The notes under the pieces are model-generated. The model worked only from the letters and a program-made list of their open reading frames with translations, searched no databases and was not told the DNA's origin. A stretch of DNA of 64,000 nt from Agitococcus lubricus (GTDB lineage: Bacteria > Pseudomonadota > Gammaproteobacteria > Pseudomonadales > Moraxellaceae): the NCBI RefSeq assembly GCF_003051055.1, contig NZ_QAON01000012.1, positions 54,820-118,819 of the forward strand, read 5' to 3'. Below are positions 45,888 to 55,405 of the stretch, in pieces. The position numbers were made by a program, and so were the translations under genes. How positions within the stretch are numbered: the stretch's first letter is position 1; every line of letters begins with the position of its first letter.

Positions 45888-47062
45888 TGAGCTGGGAATT
45901 AATAACCGATCAACGCCGTTTTAATGAGTTATTAACAACGTGGGCAAGTGCAGAGGTACTTGCCCTCGATACTGAATTTATTCGGGTCAATACCTTTAAT
46001 CCGCAAACAGCGTTAATACAATTAAATATTAATCAATCAATTTATTTAATCGACCCGATTGCCTTAGATACCAAGGCCATGGGGACAGTGTTTGCTAATC
46101 AAAATAGCCTAAAAATTTTACATGCCTGTTCCGAAGACATCGAAGTTTTTTATCATCAATACCCGCAACATAAAATTAGTCATATTTTTGATACCCAAGT
46201 TGGTTTAGCTTTTTTGGGCTATGGTTTACAGGTCGGGTATCAAAAAGCCTTAAAAGAATGCCTGAATATCGAAATTAGCAAGGCGGAAACACGCTCAGAT
46301 TGGTTGGCTCGTCCACTGTCCCCCGAACAACTGCAATATGCGGCCTCAGATGTTGAACATTTGCCCAAGTTATATCAGTTTGTGGTCGAACGTTTAGCGG
46401 CGCGCAATTTATTGTCCTATTGTCAGCAAGACTGCCAACAAATGTTGGTAGAGGCATCAGAGTCGCCTGTCTTAAAAAGTATTTATCAACAGTTTAGTAA
46501 TGCATGGCAATTTAATCGTCGGCAATTATCGTTGTTACAAATGCTAGCCATTTGGCGTGAAGGCTCAGCGCGTATTCATAATATCCCTAGAACCTTTGTG
46601 CTCAAAAATCATACCTTATTGGCGATTGTGCAAGAGGCGCCACAAACGCTTGCCCGTTTGGCACGTATCCAAGATTTGCACCCCCGTACGTATCAAAAAC
46701 ATGGAGCGATGATTTTAGAAATTGTCAAACAAGCGAATGATAAAACAGACGCACAATGTCCACCGCTATTGCCTTTACCTTTGCCTAAACAAGCAAAAGG
46801 GTTATTTGACCAATTAAGACAAACCACAGAGCAAGTCGCACACGCCCATCAGATTCCTGCGGATGTCCTATTGCGTAAACGCTGGTTAGACAGTTTAGTG
46901 CTCGGCTATATTGACGATGGCGAGGCGTTAGTACTGCCTTCAGCTTTAACAGGCTGGCGTTATGAGATATTGACGCAGCCTCTATTGCAAATATTAGCCA
47001 GTCAGCAGTCACAACTGTTAAAATGGCGAGATTATCGTCATCGTCGTACGATGACAGTCTGA
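45887..47062 (+). CDS. rnd: Ribonuclease D
   Basis: A 391-residue 3'-5' exoribonuclease that trims tRNA and other RNA ends. The DEDDy catalytic residues are in ALDTEFIRVNTF (Exo I), HACSEDIEVF (Exo II) and QYAASDVEHLPKLY (Exo III). An HRDC domain follows (about residues 208-290) and a degenerate second one to the end. The ATG at 45887 overlaps the preceding stop; a GTG at 45884 is in frame but less likely. It is followed 16 bp later by ycgL, the usual neighbour in Acinetobacter and Pseudomonas. Confidence 0.92.
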   Translation: MSWELITDQRRFNELLTTWASAEVLALDTEFIRVNTFNPQTALIQLNINQSIYLIDPIALDTKAMGTVFANQNSLKILHACSEDIEVFYHQYPQHKISHIFDTQVGLAFLGYGLQVGYQKALKECLNIEISKAETRSDWLARPLSPEQLQYAASDVEHLPKLYQFVVERLAARNLLSYCQQDCQQMLVEASESPVLKSIYQQFSNAWQFNRRQLSLLQMLAIWREGSARIHNIPRTFVLKNHTLLAIVQEAPQTLARLARIQDLHPRTYQKHGAMILEIVKQANDKTDAQCPPLLPLPLPKQAKGLFDQLRQTTEQVAHAHQIPADVLLRKRWLDSLVLGYIDDGEALVLPSALTGWRYEILTQPLLQILASQQSQLLKWRDYRHRRTMTV

Positions 47063-47078
47063 CGCCAGCGAGTTTAAG

Positions 47079-47375
47079 ATGAGTCAAAAACCAGAAGTAT
47101 GCAATATTTACAAAAGTCTTAAAAAAGATGAAATGTATTTGTATGTACGTAAAGCAGAGGGCTTTAGTCGTGTCCCGCCCGTGTTGTTGTCAATGTTTGG
47201 CACACCAAAATTATTTGGTACACTGTTGTTAACCCCCGAGAAAAAACTCGCACGGGCAGACGTTGCGTTAGTATTGTCGGATATTGCGGAAAAAGGCTTT
47301 TATTTACAAATGCCACCCCCGCGCGAAGACTACATGCTGGATTTATATCGTCCTGATGAGAGTAAATATCAGTAA
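47079..47375 (+). CDS. YcgL domain-containing protein
   Basis: A 98-residue protein of the YcgL family: CNIYKSLKKDEMYLYVRKAEGFSRVPPVLLSMFGTPKLFGTLLLTPEKKLARADVALVLSDIAEKGFYLQMPPP matches closely. The fold is known but the function is not. Its place directly after rnd, 16 bp away, supports co-transcription. Confidence 0.92.
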   Translation: MSQKPEVCNIYKSLKKDEMYLYVRKAEGFSRVPPVLLSMFGTPKLFGTLLLTPEKKLARADVALVLSDIAEKGFYLQMPPPREDYMLDLYRPDESKYQ

Positions 47376-47405
47376 GCCTTTTTTCTCTAGTAAATGGTAT
47401 AGCCT

Positions 47406-47723
47406 GTGTTTAGTTATCTTATTGCTTGGATTGTTTATATTGTCAGTGTATATGCGTTGTTTAAACTCTATCATCGAAGTTTAGCGACCTATTTGCCTGA
47501 GTCCGTTAGGCCAGTACTTGGTTTATTATTTTTAACGATGATGCTCACACCGTGGCCAATTGACAGTGAAACGTGGATACTTGCGCCTGCAATTGTAGCG
47601 AGTCTATTTCATTTACTATCGGGCTTTACGGTGGCGGCATTAAAAAGTTTGTTTCCGATACTTGTGGTCTCTAGCCTGTCCTGTTTTGTGGCATGGTGGA
47701 TGTCTCGCAAGCGTTCATTTTGA
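47406..47723 (+). CDS. Small inner-membrane protein of unknown function
   Basis: A 105-residue protein with three or four hydrophobic segments (about residues 2-20, 35-55, 60-80 and 82-98) and a basic end (WMSRKRSF). It starts at a GTG (47406) 30 bases after ycgL; the reading frame has no better ATG near the beginning. Similar short membrane proteins occur between ycgL and the MoxR-like gene in Moraxellaceae. No named function. Confidence 0.6.
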   Translation: MFSYLIAWIVYIVSVYALFKLYHRSLATYLPESVRPVLGLLFLTMMLTPWPIDSETWILAPAIVASLFHLLSGFTVAALKSLFPILVVSSLSCFVAWWMSRKRSF

Positions 47724-47734
47724 GGATATTCCCT

Positions 47735-48577
47735 ATGCGTTTTGCTGGTACAGAGGCTTATGTTGCCACCGATGACTTAACGTTGGCAGTTAATGCCTCC
47801 ATTCAACTTCAAAAACCTTTATTGATTAAAGGCGAGCCAGGTACAGGCAAAACCTTGTTAGCAGAGCAAGTCGCTTCTTCTTTGGGGCTTAAACTCATTC
47901 AATGGCACATTAAATCCACCACCAAAGCCCAACAAGGCTTGTATGAATATGATGCTGTTTCGCGTCTGCGCGATTCACAGTTAGGTGATAATCGTGTGTT
48001 TGATATCAATAACTACATCAAAAAAGGCAAGCTATGGGAAGCCTTTGCGAGTGAAGAGCGCGTAGTCTTATTGATTGATGAAATTGATAAAGCAGATATT
48101 GAGTTTCCTAATGATTTGCTCACCGAATTAGATAAAATGGAGTTTTTTGTCTATGAAACGGGTGAAACCATTAAGACCAAACACCGTCCGATTGTGATTA
48201 TTACCTCCAATAATGAAAAAGATTTACCTGACGCATTTTTACGTCGTTGTTTCTTTCATTATATTGTCTTTCCTGATGCCGATACGATGAAGAAAATCGT
48301 TGGGGTTCATTATCCTGCTATTCAGCAAAGTTTGGTTAAAGAAGCACTGGATATATTTTTTGATTTACGTAAAGTACCAGGCCTCAAAAAACGTCCATCG
48401 ACTTCAGAACTGATAGATTGGTTGAAGTTATTGATGTCTGACGATATGCCAGAGGACGTACTCCGTAACCGCGATACACGCAGTGCAATTCCACCGTTAC
48501 ACGGTGCTTTATTAAAAAACGAACAAGATGTACATTTGCTGGAACGCTTAGCGTTTATGAGTCGCCGTAATAGCTAA
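47735..48577 (+). CDS. MoxR-type AAA+ ATPase
   Basis: A 280-residue AAA+ ATPase of the MoxR clade: Walker A GEPGTGKT (about residues 33-40), Walker B VVLLIDEIDKAD, sensor 1 ITSNNEKDLPDAFLRRCFFHYI. Such ATPases act as chaperones that load metal or cofactor into a client, usually together with a VWA-domain protein. No VWA gene follows here: a terminator-like stem and then pyrD come next. The start ATG at 47735 follows TGAGGA; the frame opens 14 codons earlier inside the preceding gene. Confidence 0.85.
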   Translation: MRFAGTEAYVATDDLTLAVNASIQLQKPLLIKGEPGTGKTLLAEQVASSLGLKLIQWHIKSTTKAQQGLYEYDAVSRLRDSQLGDNRVFDINNYIKKGKLWEAFASEERVVLLIDEIDKADIEFPNDLLTELDKMEFFVYETGETIKTKHRPIVIITSNNEKDLPDAFLRRCFFHYIVFPDADTMKKIVGVHYPAIQQSLVKEALDIFFDLRKVPGLKKRPSTSELIDWLKLLMSDDMPEDVLRNRDTRSAIPPLHGALLKNEQDVHLLERLAFMSRRNS

Positions 48578-48586
48578 ATCTGTTTC

Positions 48587-48611
48587 AAAGGGCATCTCCT
48601 CGGTGCCCTTT
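48587..48611 (+). terminator. Stem-loop after the MoxR gene
   Basis: AAAGGGCA (48587-48594) pairs with TGCCCTTT (48604-48611) ten bases after the stop. A second perfect palindrome, GCCTCTATAGAGGC (48612-48625), follows immediately. No long T-run. Confidence 0.55.
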
Positions 48612-48774
48612 GCCTCTATAGAGGCAGTCTATAGATTAAACAGTCAGCATTCGTACAGCGTAGACCATCTTTTTTACACTTTTTGCCGATAAAATGAGCT
48701 AATTAAACACATAGCACAGAGTCAGTGCCTTAAAATGTGTATAATTCGCGCCTTGCGATTTGCAACGGTGTATT

Positions 48775-49797
48775 ATGTTTTATCCGCTCATTCGACAGCT
48801 CTTATTTCGTTTATCTCCCGAAGCCTCTCACCATGCGGCTCTACGCAGTTTAGCCATTAGTCAAAAACTAGGTCTCTCTTCATTGGTTTATCGTACACCA
48901 CAGGCACCTGTGCGTGTGATGGGAATTGATTTTCCTAATCCTGTGGGGTTGGCCGCAGGACTGGACAAAAATGGTGACTATATTGATGCCTTAGCCGCTT
49001 TAGGTTTTGGTTTTATTGAGATTGGCACCATCACACCGCGCCCGCAAGCAGGTAATCCTCAGCCGCGTTTATTTCGTTTACCCGAGGCACAAGCGATTAT
49101 CAACCGTATGGGCTTTAATAATTTGGGCGTAGAGCACTTAGTTAACCAAGTTAAAAAGGCGAAGTTTGAAGGGGTGCTCGGTATCAATATTGGTAAAAAC
49201 TTTGATACGCCTGTCGAAAATGCTGCTGACGATTATATTTACTGTTTAGAACGTGTCTACGAATATGCGGACTATGTCACTGTCAATATTTCATCCCCTA
49301 ATACCCAAGGCTTACGTTCTTTACAAACAGGTAGCGCTTTTAGTGATTTGTTACAGCAATTAAAAAACACGCAACAGCGCTTGGCCGAGCAGCATGGTTT
49401 TTATGTGCCCTTAGCCGTCAAAATTGCACCTGATTTGCAAGATGAAGACATTGAATACATTGCTGAACAGTTAGTCGATTACGAAATTGATGCGGTAATT
49501 GCTACGAATACCACCATTGGTCGTTCAGGTATTGAAAGTTTAAGTCTAGCCAATGAAGCAGGGGGCTTGAGTGGTAAGCCCTTAAAATCTCTCGCTAATT
49601 ATACTTTAGCGCGTTTGTGTCAAGCCTTAGATGGACGTATTCCTGTGATAGGCGTAGGTGGCATTATGGATGGTGCGAGTGCGGCCGACAAAATATTGGC
49701 GGGTGCAAGTTTGGTACAAGTATATACGGGCTTCATTTATGCAGGGCCACAGTTAATAGCGGATTCTGTACAGGCTATTCAAGCAGTACAGGCATAA
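48775..49797 (+). CDS. pyrD: Dihydroorotate dehydrogenase (quinone), class 2
   Basis: A 340-residue membrane-associated FMN enzyme of pyrimidine synthesis. The N-terminal amphipathic helices ([20 protein letters not shown]) bind the membrane; [43 protein letters not shown] (with the catalytic Ser) and [10 protein letters not shown] are class 2 features. A TATAAT -10 element is at 48738-48743. The ATG at 48775 gives the standard start; the frame opens five codons earlier. Confidence 0.95.
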   Translation: MFYPLIRQLLFRLSPEASHHAALRSLAISQKLGLSSLVYRTPQAPVRVMGIDFPNPVGLAAGLDKNGDYIDALAALGFGFIEIGTITPRPQAGNPQPRLFRLPEAQAIINRMGFNNLGVEHLVNQVKKAKFEGVLGINIGKNFDTPVENAADDYIYCLERVYEYADYVTVNISSPNTQGLRSLQTGSAFSDLLQQLKNTQQRLAEQHGFYVPLAVKIAPDLQDEDIEYIAEQLVDYEIDAVIATNTTIGRSGIESLSLANEAGGLSGKPLKSLANYTLARLCQALDGRIPVIGVGGIMDGASAADKILAGASLVQVYTGFIYAGPQLIADSVQAIQAVQA

Positions 49798-49960
49798 ACC
49801 ATGAGATGCGCTAAAAATAGTCAGCATTTAGCAGGTTGTGGAGTGACTCGACCCAAGGATGGCTTAAAAGCTGCAAAAATAGGCCGTAAATGTCTGTTTA
49901 ATAGCAAGTGATTTGCTACAATAGCGCACCTAAACCTCATCTGCTACGCAAGCAACTTTT

Positions 49961-50521
49961 ATGCCTTTAGCCGATATTATTATTCTGATTGTTATCGCCT
50001 TTTCGTTGTGGAAAGGTCTAAGTCGTGGTTTGGTACGTGAGGCCATGGCACTCATGGGCTGGCTTGTCGGTTTAGTATTAGCCATTAACGGGTATGAACG
50101 TTTTGCAACGGTGTTAGCACCTTTTATTCAAACACCTTCTTTACAAAAAGCCGCTGCTTTTGTGATGTTATGCTTGGGCATGGTGGTATTGAGTTATTTA
50201 ATCGCCTTAATGCTAGAAAAGTTACTAAAAGCCTTAGCTTTAGGCCCCGCCGATAAATTGATGGGCGCAATGTTCGGTGTGGTGCGCGGCGTGTTAATCG
50301 TCTTGTTGGCCATTGGTTTGTTAGCGCCATTTTTACAGCAAGATACGTGGTGGCATGAAGCCAGTTTACCAAATACCTTATTACCGTATGTGCCTGTTGC
50401 TCATCAGTTAACCGATGAGATAAAACAACATATTCGGCAAGATTTGCCCAAAATCAAGGTGCAACTTCCTAATCCACAGACCCAACCGTCGGTTGAGTCG
50501 AGTAAAAGCTCGTTACATTGA
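49961..50521 (+). CDS. cvpA: Colicin V production / membrane protein CvpA
   Basis: A 186-residue protein with four hydrophobic segments in its first 125 residues ([39 protein letters not shown] and onwards) and a polar C-terminal tail. It is usually encoded just before purF, as here (9 bp gap). It is needed for colicin V production in E. coli and for envelope homeostasis; the exact role is unclear. Confidence 0.9.
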   Translation: MPLADIIILIVIAFSLWKGLSRGLVREAMALMGWLVGLVLAINGYERFATVLAPFIQTPSLQKAAAFVMLCLGMVVLSYLIALMLEKLLKALALGPADKLMGAMFGVVRGVLIVLLAIGLLAPFLQQDTWWHEASLPNTLLPYVPVAHQLTDEIKQHIRQDLPKIKVQLPNPQTQPSVESSKSSLH

Positions 50522-50529
50522 GGTGTATT

Positions 50530-52038
50530 ATGTGCGGTATCGTCGGCATTGCCGGTAAGTCGCCAGTCAATCAAGAACTTTATGACGCATTGACCGTGTT
50601 ACAGCATCGGGGTCAAGATGCGGCAGGGATTGTGACAGTCCAAGATGGGCGTTTGTTTTTACGCAAAGACAATGGCATGGTGCGGGATGTGTTTCATACC
50701 CGTCACATGTTGCGTTTGATTGGTAATTTTGGTATTGGTCATGTCCGTTATCCGACTGCAGGGTCGTCTAGCTCAGCGGAAGCACAGCCTTTTTATGTGA
50801 ATTCACCTTATGGAATCACCTTGGCGCATAACGGTAATTTAACCAATGCGCATGATATTGCTAAGGATTTATTTCGTACCGATTTGCGCCATATTAATAC
50901 CGACTCCGATTCCGAAGTCTTACTCAATGTATTTGCTCACGAATTACAAGACTTAGGCAAATTACAGCCCACAGAAGACGATATTTTTAAGGCAGTGGCC
51001 GCCGTACATCAGCGTTGTCGTGGTGCTTATGCGGTAGTAGCCATGATTACAGGTTATGGTTTATTGGGTTTTAGAGACCCGCACGGTATTCGTCCCATTA
51101 TTTATGGCGAACGTGAAACCCCAAATGGCAAAGAGTACATTATTGCCTCAGAATCTGTTGCAATTACCTCTTTAGGTTATCAAGTCGTGCGTGACTTAGC
51201 ACCAGGTGAAGCGATTTTTATCAATAACGAAGGCCAGCTCTTTACGCGACAATGTGCACAGGCCACAACGTTTGCCCCGTGTATTTTTGAATATGTCTAT
51301 TTTGCTCGTCCAGATTCTAGAATAGATAATATTTCTGTCTATAAATCGCGTTTGCGTATGGGCGAAAAACTAGCGGCTAAAATTAAACGTGAATGGGGCG
51401 AAAATCACGGTATTGATGTCGTCATTCCCATTCCAGACACGAGCCGTACGGCAGCCTTAGAGTTAGCGAACAACTTAAATGTGAAGTATCGCGAAGGTTT
51501 TATGAAAAACCGTTACATTGGCCGTACGTTTATCATGCCAGGTCAAAGTCAGCGTAAGAAGTCTGTCCGTCAAAAATTAAGCCCAGTTGAGTTAGAGTTT
51601 AAGGGGAAAAATGTACTCTTAGTTGACGACTCTATTGTGCGGGGGACAACCTGTAAAGAAATTATTCAAATGGCGCGTGATGTCGGCGCGCGTAAAGTAT
51701 TTTTTGCCTCAGCCGCACCGCCAGTACGTTATCCAAATGTCTATGGCATTGATATGCCTGCTAAAGGTGAGTTGATTGCACACGGTCACACCGAACAAGA
51801 GGTCTGTGATTTGATTGGTGCGGATGGCTTAATCTATCAAGATTTAGACGATTTAATTGCCTCTGCGCGTGAAGGCAATCCCGAAATTACCCGTTTTGAC
51901 TGTTCGGTGTTTAACGGTGAATATGTGACGGGCGATATTGATGACGCGTATTTAGAACGTCTAGAACGCTCACGCAATGACGGTGCTAAACGTAAAATTG
52001 AAAATGTCACGATTGACTTGCCCAATGTACAGGGCTAA
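50530..52038 (+). CDS. purF: Amidophosphoribosyltransferase
   Basis: A 502-residue enzyme for the first committed step of purine synthesis. After Met removal, Cys1 (MCGIVGIAG) is the glutaminase nucleophile. [13 protein letters not shown] and [18 protein letters not shown] belong to the Ntn domain; [16 protein letters not shown] is the PRPP-binding loop. Length and form are those of the Fe-S-free E. coli type. The frame begins four codons earlier, but Cys2 of the predicted chain must follow the initiating Met, which fixes the start at 50530. Confidence 0.96.
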   Translation: MCGIVGIAGKSPVNQELYDALTVLQHRGQDAAGIVTVQDGRLFLRKDNGMVRDVFHTRHMLRLIGNFGIGHVRYPTAGSSSSAEAQPFYVNSPYGITLAHNGNLTNAHDIAKDLFRTDLRHINTDSDSEVLLNVFAHELQDLGKLQPTEDDIFKAVAAVHQRCRGAYAVVAMITGYGLLGFRDPHGIRPIIYGERETPNGKEYIIASESVAITSLGYQVVRDLAPGEAIFINNEGQLFTRQCAQATTFAPCIFEYVYFARPDSRIDNISVYKSRLRMGEKLAAKIKREWGENHGIDVVIPIPDTSRTAALELANNLNVKYREGFMKNRYIGRTFIMPGQSQRKKSVRQKLSPVELEFKGKNVLLVDDSIVRGTTCKEIIQMARDVGARKVFFASAAPPVRYPNVYGIDMPAKGELIAHGHTEQEVCDLIGADGLIYQDLDDLIASAREGNPEITRFDCSVFNGEYVTGDIDDAYLERLERSRNDGAKRKIENVTIDLPNVQG

Positions 52039-52056
52039 GAACGAAGGAAACTCACT

Positions 52057-53256
52057 ATGTCTATTTTACCGCAAGAGTTATGGGACGATTTGGCCTTTGA
52101 TACACTTGCTGTGCGTGCGGGGATGACGCGTACGCAAGAAGGAGAACATAGTGAAGCCTTGTTTTTGACTTCGTCTTTTGCCTTTGGTAGTGCGGCACAA
52201 GCAGCAGCACGTTTTGGCGGTACAGAAGCAGGGAATATTTATTCGCGTTTTACCAATCCAACGGTACGCACCTTTGAAGAGCGTTTAGCGGCTCTCGAAG
52301 GCGCGGAGCGTGCGGTTGCCACAAGTTCAGGCATGGCGGCAATTTTAGCGACTGCACTAGCATTTCTCAGTGCAGGCGACCATGTTGTTTGTTCACGCGC
52401 CGTCTTTGGTACAACCAATGTCTTATTTGAAAAATATTTAAAAAAATTTGGTGTGCAAACGACGTTTGTGAGTTTGACGGATATTAATGAATGGCAAGCA
52501 GCGATTCAGCCTAAGACGAAACTGTTCTTTTTAGAAACGCCCAGTAATCCTTTGTGTGAAGTTGCAGATATTGCAGCTTTAGCCGCACTTGCCCGTCAAC
52601 ATCATATTTTATTGGCCGTTGATAATTGTTTTTGTACCCCCGCCTTGCAAAAGCCGTTGGCCTTGGGCGCAGATTTGGTTATACATTCGGCAACTAAGTA
52701 TTTAGATGGTCAAGGCCGTGCCTTAGGTGGTGCTGTTGTGGGTAGCCATAAACTCTTAGAAGAAGTGTATGGGGTGATTCGTACCTGTGGCCCTTCGCTG
52801 AGTGCATTTAATGCATGGATATTCTTAAAAGGCTTAGAAACCTTACGTTTGCGGATGGAAGCCCACTCTGCCAATGCCTTGGCTTTAGCAACATGGTTAG
52901 TTGAACAACCTCAAGTCGTAGCGGTGAATTATACGGGCTTGCCCAGTCACCCTCAGCACCAGTTAGCAGCACAACAACAACGTGCTTTTGGCGGTGTTTT
53001 ATCCTTCGTCGTACAGGGCGAGCGTGAAGGGGCATGGCGTTTTATTGATGGCACTCAAGTCATGTCGATTACCGCAAATTTAGGCGATGCCAAAACAACA
53101 ATTACCCATCCCGCATCGACTACACACGGGCGTTTAAGTCCAGAAGCCAAAGCCGCCGCAGGTATTACGGAAGGTTTAATTCGGATTGCGGTCGGGTTGG
53201 AAGATATTGCCGACCTCAAAGCCGATTGCGAGCGTGGCTTTGCTAACATGGGTTAG
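52057..53256 (+). CDS. metZ: O-succinylhomoserine sulfhydrylase
   Basis: A 399-residue PLP enzyme of the Cys/Met metabolism family. YSRFTNPTVRTFEERLAALEGAERAVATSSGMAA and the PLP lysine in HSATKYLDGQGRALGGAVVG (about residue 210) are present. In Pseudomonas and Acinetobacter metZ lies just after purF and makes homocysteine by direct sulfhydrylation, with sulfide from the APS reductase pathway (cysH at 23027). It is 18 bp after purF with an AAGGA site. Confidence 0.93.
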   Translation: MSILPQELWDDLAFDTLAVRAGMTRTQEGEHSEALFLTSSFAFGSAAQAAARFGGTEAGNIYSRFTNPTVRTFEERLAALEGAERAVATSSGMAAILATALAFLSAGDHVVCSRAVFGTTNVLFEKYLKKFGVQTTFVSLTDINEWQAAIQPKTKLFFLETPSNPLCEVADIAALAALARQHHILLAVDNCFCTPALQKPLALGADLVIHSATKYLDGQGRALGGAVVGSHKLLEEVYGVIRTCGPSLSAFNAWIFLKGLETLRLRMEAHSANALALATWLVEQPQVVAVNYTGLPSHPQHQLAAQQQRAFGGVLSFVVQGEREGAWRFIDGTQVMSITANLGDAKTTITHPASTTHGRLSPEAKAAAGITEGLIRIAVGLEDIADLKADCERGFANMG

Positions 53257-53272
53257 ACCACTTTTGATGTCA

Positions 53273-53304
53273 GTTGACCGTGTTTGAAACAGGGTCAACG
53301 TGTT
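53273..53304 (+). terminator. Probable terminator after metZ
   Basis: GTTGACC (53273-53279) pairs with GGTCAAC (53293-53299), followed by GTGTTTT. It is 16 bases past the metZ stop and would end the cvpA-purF-metZ operon. Confidence 0.6.
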
Positions 53305-53512
53305 TTCAATGTAATTTTTTGTATATATTCTAAAAAAGCGAATAAAAAAAACCGTTGTTTCATTCCGCTTATTGATAGTCAATGTTATGTTCTCTAACTA
53401 TTTGATAATTTAGGGCTTAGACAGTGCATTCCCCGTTTTTAATGAAAATGCGCGTATTTCACTGATATGACACCGTCTCTGCTTTTTATTGATAAGTATA
53501 AGGAATCATATA

Positions 53513-54430
53513 ATGACATCAGCAGTACAGCCCGTACTGACGGCAATTAATGCGGTTATCTTGGGTAAAACGAATCAAATAAAATTAGCATTAGCATGTT
53601 TATTGGCAAAAGGTCATCTCCTTATTGAAGATTTGCCTGGGATGGGAAAAACCACGTTAGCGGAGTCTCTAGCCCGTACCTTGGGTTTAAGTTATCAACG
53701 TTTACAGTTTACGAGTGATATGTTGCCTGCCGATATCATCGGGGTATCTATTTTTAATCCTGCGGAACAACAGTTTGTCTTTAGAGCAGGGCCTGTCTTT
53801 ACACAGGTCTTGTTAGCGGATGAAATCAACAGGACTAGCCCTAAAACGCAAAGTGCGTTACTTGAAGCCATGGAGGAAGGGCAAGTCACGATAGATGGCG
53901 TAACCCGTCCACTACCTAAACCTTTTTTTGTCATTGCGACACAAAATCCCAGTCATCAAATGGGAACATTTCCTTTGCCTGAGTCCCAGTTAGACCGTTT
54001 CTTAATGCGTATTCAGTTGGGCTATCCTGACCCCCGCGCAGAGCGTGAGTTATTGACAGGTACAGACCGTCGAAAAATGTTAACGACACTACAAGCCTTT
54101 GCAGATGATGAACGAATAGCCGCATGGCAACAGCAAATTGATAAAGTGCATCTCAGCGATGCCGTATTGAGTTATTTACAGCGCTTAGTCACACACACAC
54201 GTCAAAGTCGTGATTTTGCACACGGTTTGTCACCCCGTGGTCTGTTGGCACTTAAACGTGCAACCCAAGCGTGGGCATTTATTGAAGGGCGTAATTATGC
54301 CGTGCCTGAGGATGTACAAGCCGTGCTTCCCGCAGTAGCCGAACATCGTTTACGTGGCAGTATCGAAGACCAAAACCGTATGCATTCTTTAACCAGTCAA
54401 TTATTGAATGCGGTTGACGTGTTGGAATAA
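53513..54430 (+). CDS. MoxR-family AAA+ ATPase of the DUF58/transglutaminase operon
   Basis: A 305-residue MoxR ATPase. Walker A is DLPGMGKTTLAESLA (about residues 40-54), Walker B VLLADEINRTSPKTQSALLEAMEE, and sensor 1 FFVIATQNPSHQMGTFPLPESQLDRF. It is 3 bp before a DUF58 gene and then a TgpA-type transglutaminase gene, the classic three-gene cluster. The start at 53513 has AAGGA 9 bases upstream. The cluster is thought to act in envelope protein maturation. Confidence 0.92.
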   Translation: MTSAVQPVLTAINAVILGKTNQIKLALACLLAKGHLLIEDLPGMGKTTLAESLARTLGLSYQRLQFTSDMLPADIIGVSIFNPAEQQFVFRAGPVFTQVLLADEINRTSPKTQSALLEAMEEGQVTIDGVTRPLPKPFFVIATQNPSHQMGTFPLPESQLDRFLMRIQLGYPDPRAERELLTGTDRRKMLTTLQAFADDERIAAWQQQIDKVHLSDAVLSYLQRLVTHTRQSRDFAHGLSPRGLLALKRATQAWAFIEGRNYAVPEDVQAVLPAVAEHRLRGSIEDQNRMHSLTSQLLNAVDVLE

Positions 54431-54433
54431 ATC

Positions 54434-55405
54434 ATGCCCATTTCTGCTGCTGTTCAAGGTTTTGCGCGCGGTCGTTGGATAAAATGGTTAAATAGACGTA
54501 TCCCGCCTACACAGGATATTGTATTAAATCAACGACGTGTCTTTATCTTCCTAAGTTCGCACGGCGGCTTAATGTCGTGCTTATTATTGTCGTTATTTAT
54601 TGCAGGTATTAATTATGCGAATAATTTACTACTCGGGTTATGCTTCTTTCTGAGTAGTTTATTAGTCATTACCATGCATCATACCTTTGCTAATTTATCA
54701 GGACTGCGCATTACAACGGTGACGACGCAAGCTGCTTTTGCTGGTGAAGTGGCGGGTTTTACCATTCGGCTGTCTAATCCTAATGGACGAACGTATTATA
54801 ATTTATTGTTAGAATGGGCGGATGCCAGCGAGCGAGTGGCTGTCTTAGAACAAGGCCAAGAAGTCACGTTATTTTTACGTAGTCAACAGCGCGGACGTTT
54901 TTATCCGCCGCGTCTTAAAATTGTCACCACCTATCCCTTAGGACTTTTACGTGCTTGGACATGGTTGGCACTGGATATGAATGCCATTATTTATCCTCAA
55001 CCTATGCCATATGATGAATTACCTGCAGGGGCAGGCGATAAAGACGACACAGAACACGGCCACAAACGGCGCGTCGGCATTGAGGATTTTGAAGGCTTAA
55101 AGAGCTTTCATGCAGGAGACCCGTTAGCGCATGTATCTTGGAAACACTTAGCGCGTGGGCAGGGGATGTTAGTCAAGACCTACAGTGAGCCAGTCACAGG
55201 TAGTAACTGTTTGGATTATCAAGCCTTTGTCGGATTAGACAAGGAAACGCGTTTACAGCATTTAACATGGTGGGTCTTACGACTGACCCAAAACCAACAG
55301 CCATTTGCGCTTAAATTACCCCACAAAACCATCAGTGTTGGCAGTGGTCACAGTCATCAAACAGCGTGTTTGACAGCATTGGCATTGTTTGAGGAAACGC
55401 AATGA
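54434..55405 (+). CDS. DUF58 domain protein
   Basis: A 323-residue protein with two N-terminal membrane helices (about residues 36-80), a beta-rich domain and the DUF58 core RRVGIEDFEGLKSFHAGDPLAHVSWKHLARGQGMLVKTYSEP (about residues 210-250), which is a VWA-like MoxR partner. The stop overlaps the transglutaminase start (ATGA at 55402). It is the middle gene of MoxR-DUF58-TgpA. Confidence 0.9.
   Translation: MPISAAVQGFARGRWIKWLNRRIPPTQDIVLNQRRVFIFLSSHGGLMSCLLLSLFIAGINYANNLLLGLCFFLSSLLVITMHHTFANLSGLRITTVTTQAAFAGEVAGFTIRLSNPNGRTYYNLLLEWADASERVAVLEQGQEVTLFLRSQQRGRFYPPRLKIVTTYPLGLLRAWTWLALDMNAIIYPQPMPYDELPAGAGDKDDTEHGHKRRVGIEDFEGLKSFHAGDPLAHVSWKHLARGQGMLVKTYSEPVTGSNCLDYQAFVGLDKETRLQHLTWWVLRLTQNQQPFALKLPHKTISVGSGHSHQTACLTALALFEETQ

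Noticed and set aside
49801..49914. 36-codon frame after pyrD
   Set aside because: No ribosome-binding site and no family pattern. It is probably chance sequence before cvpA.
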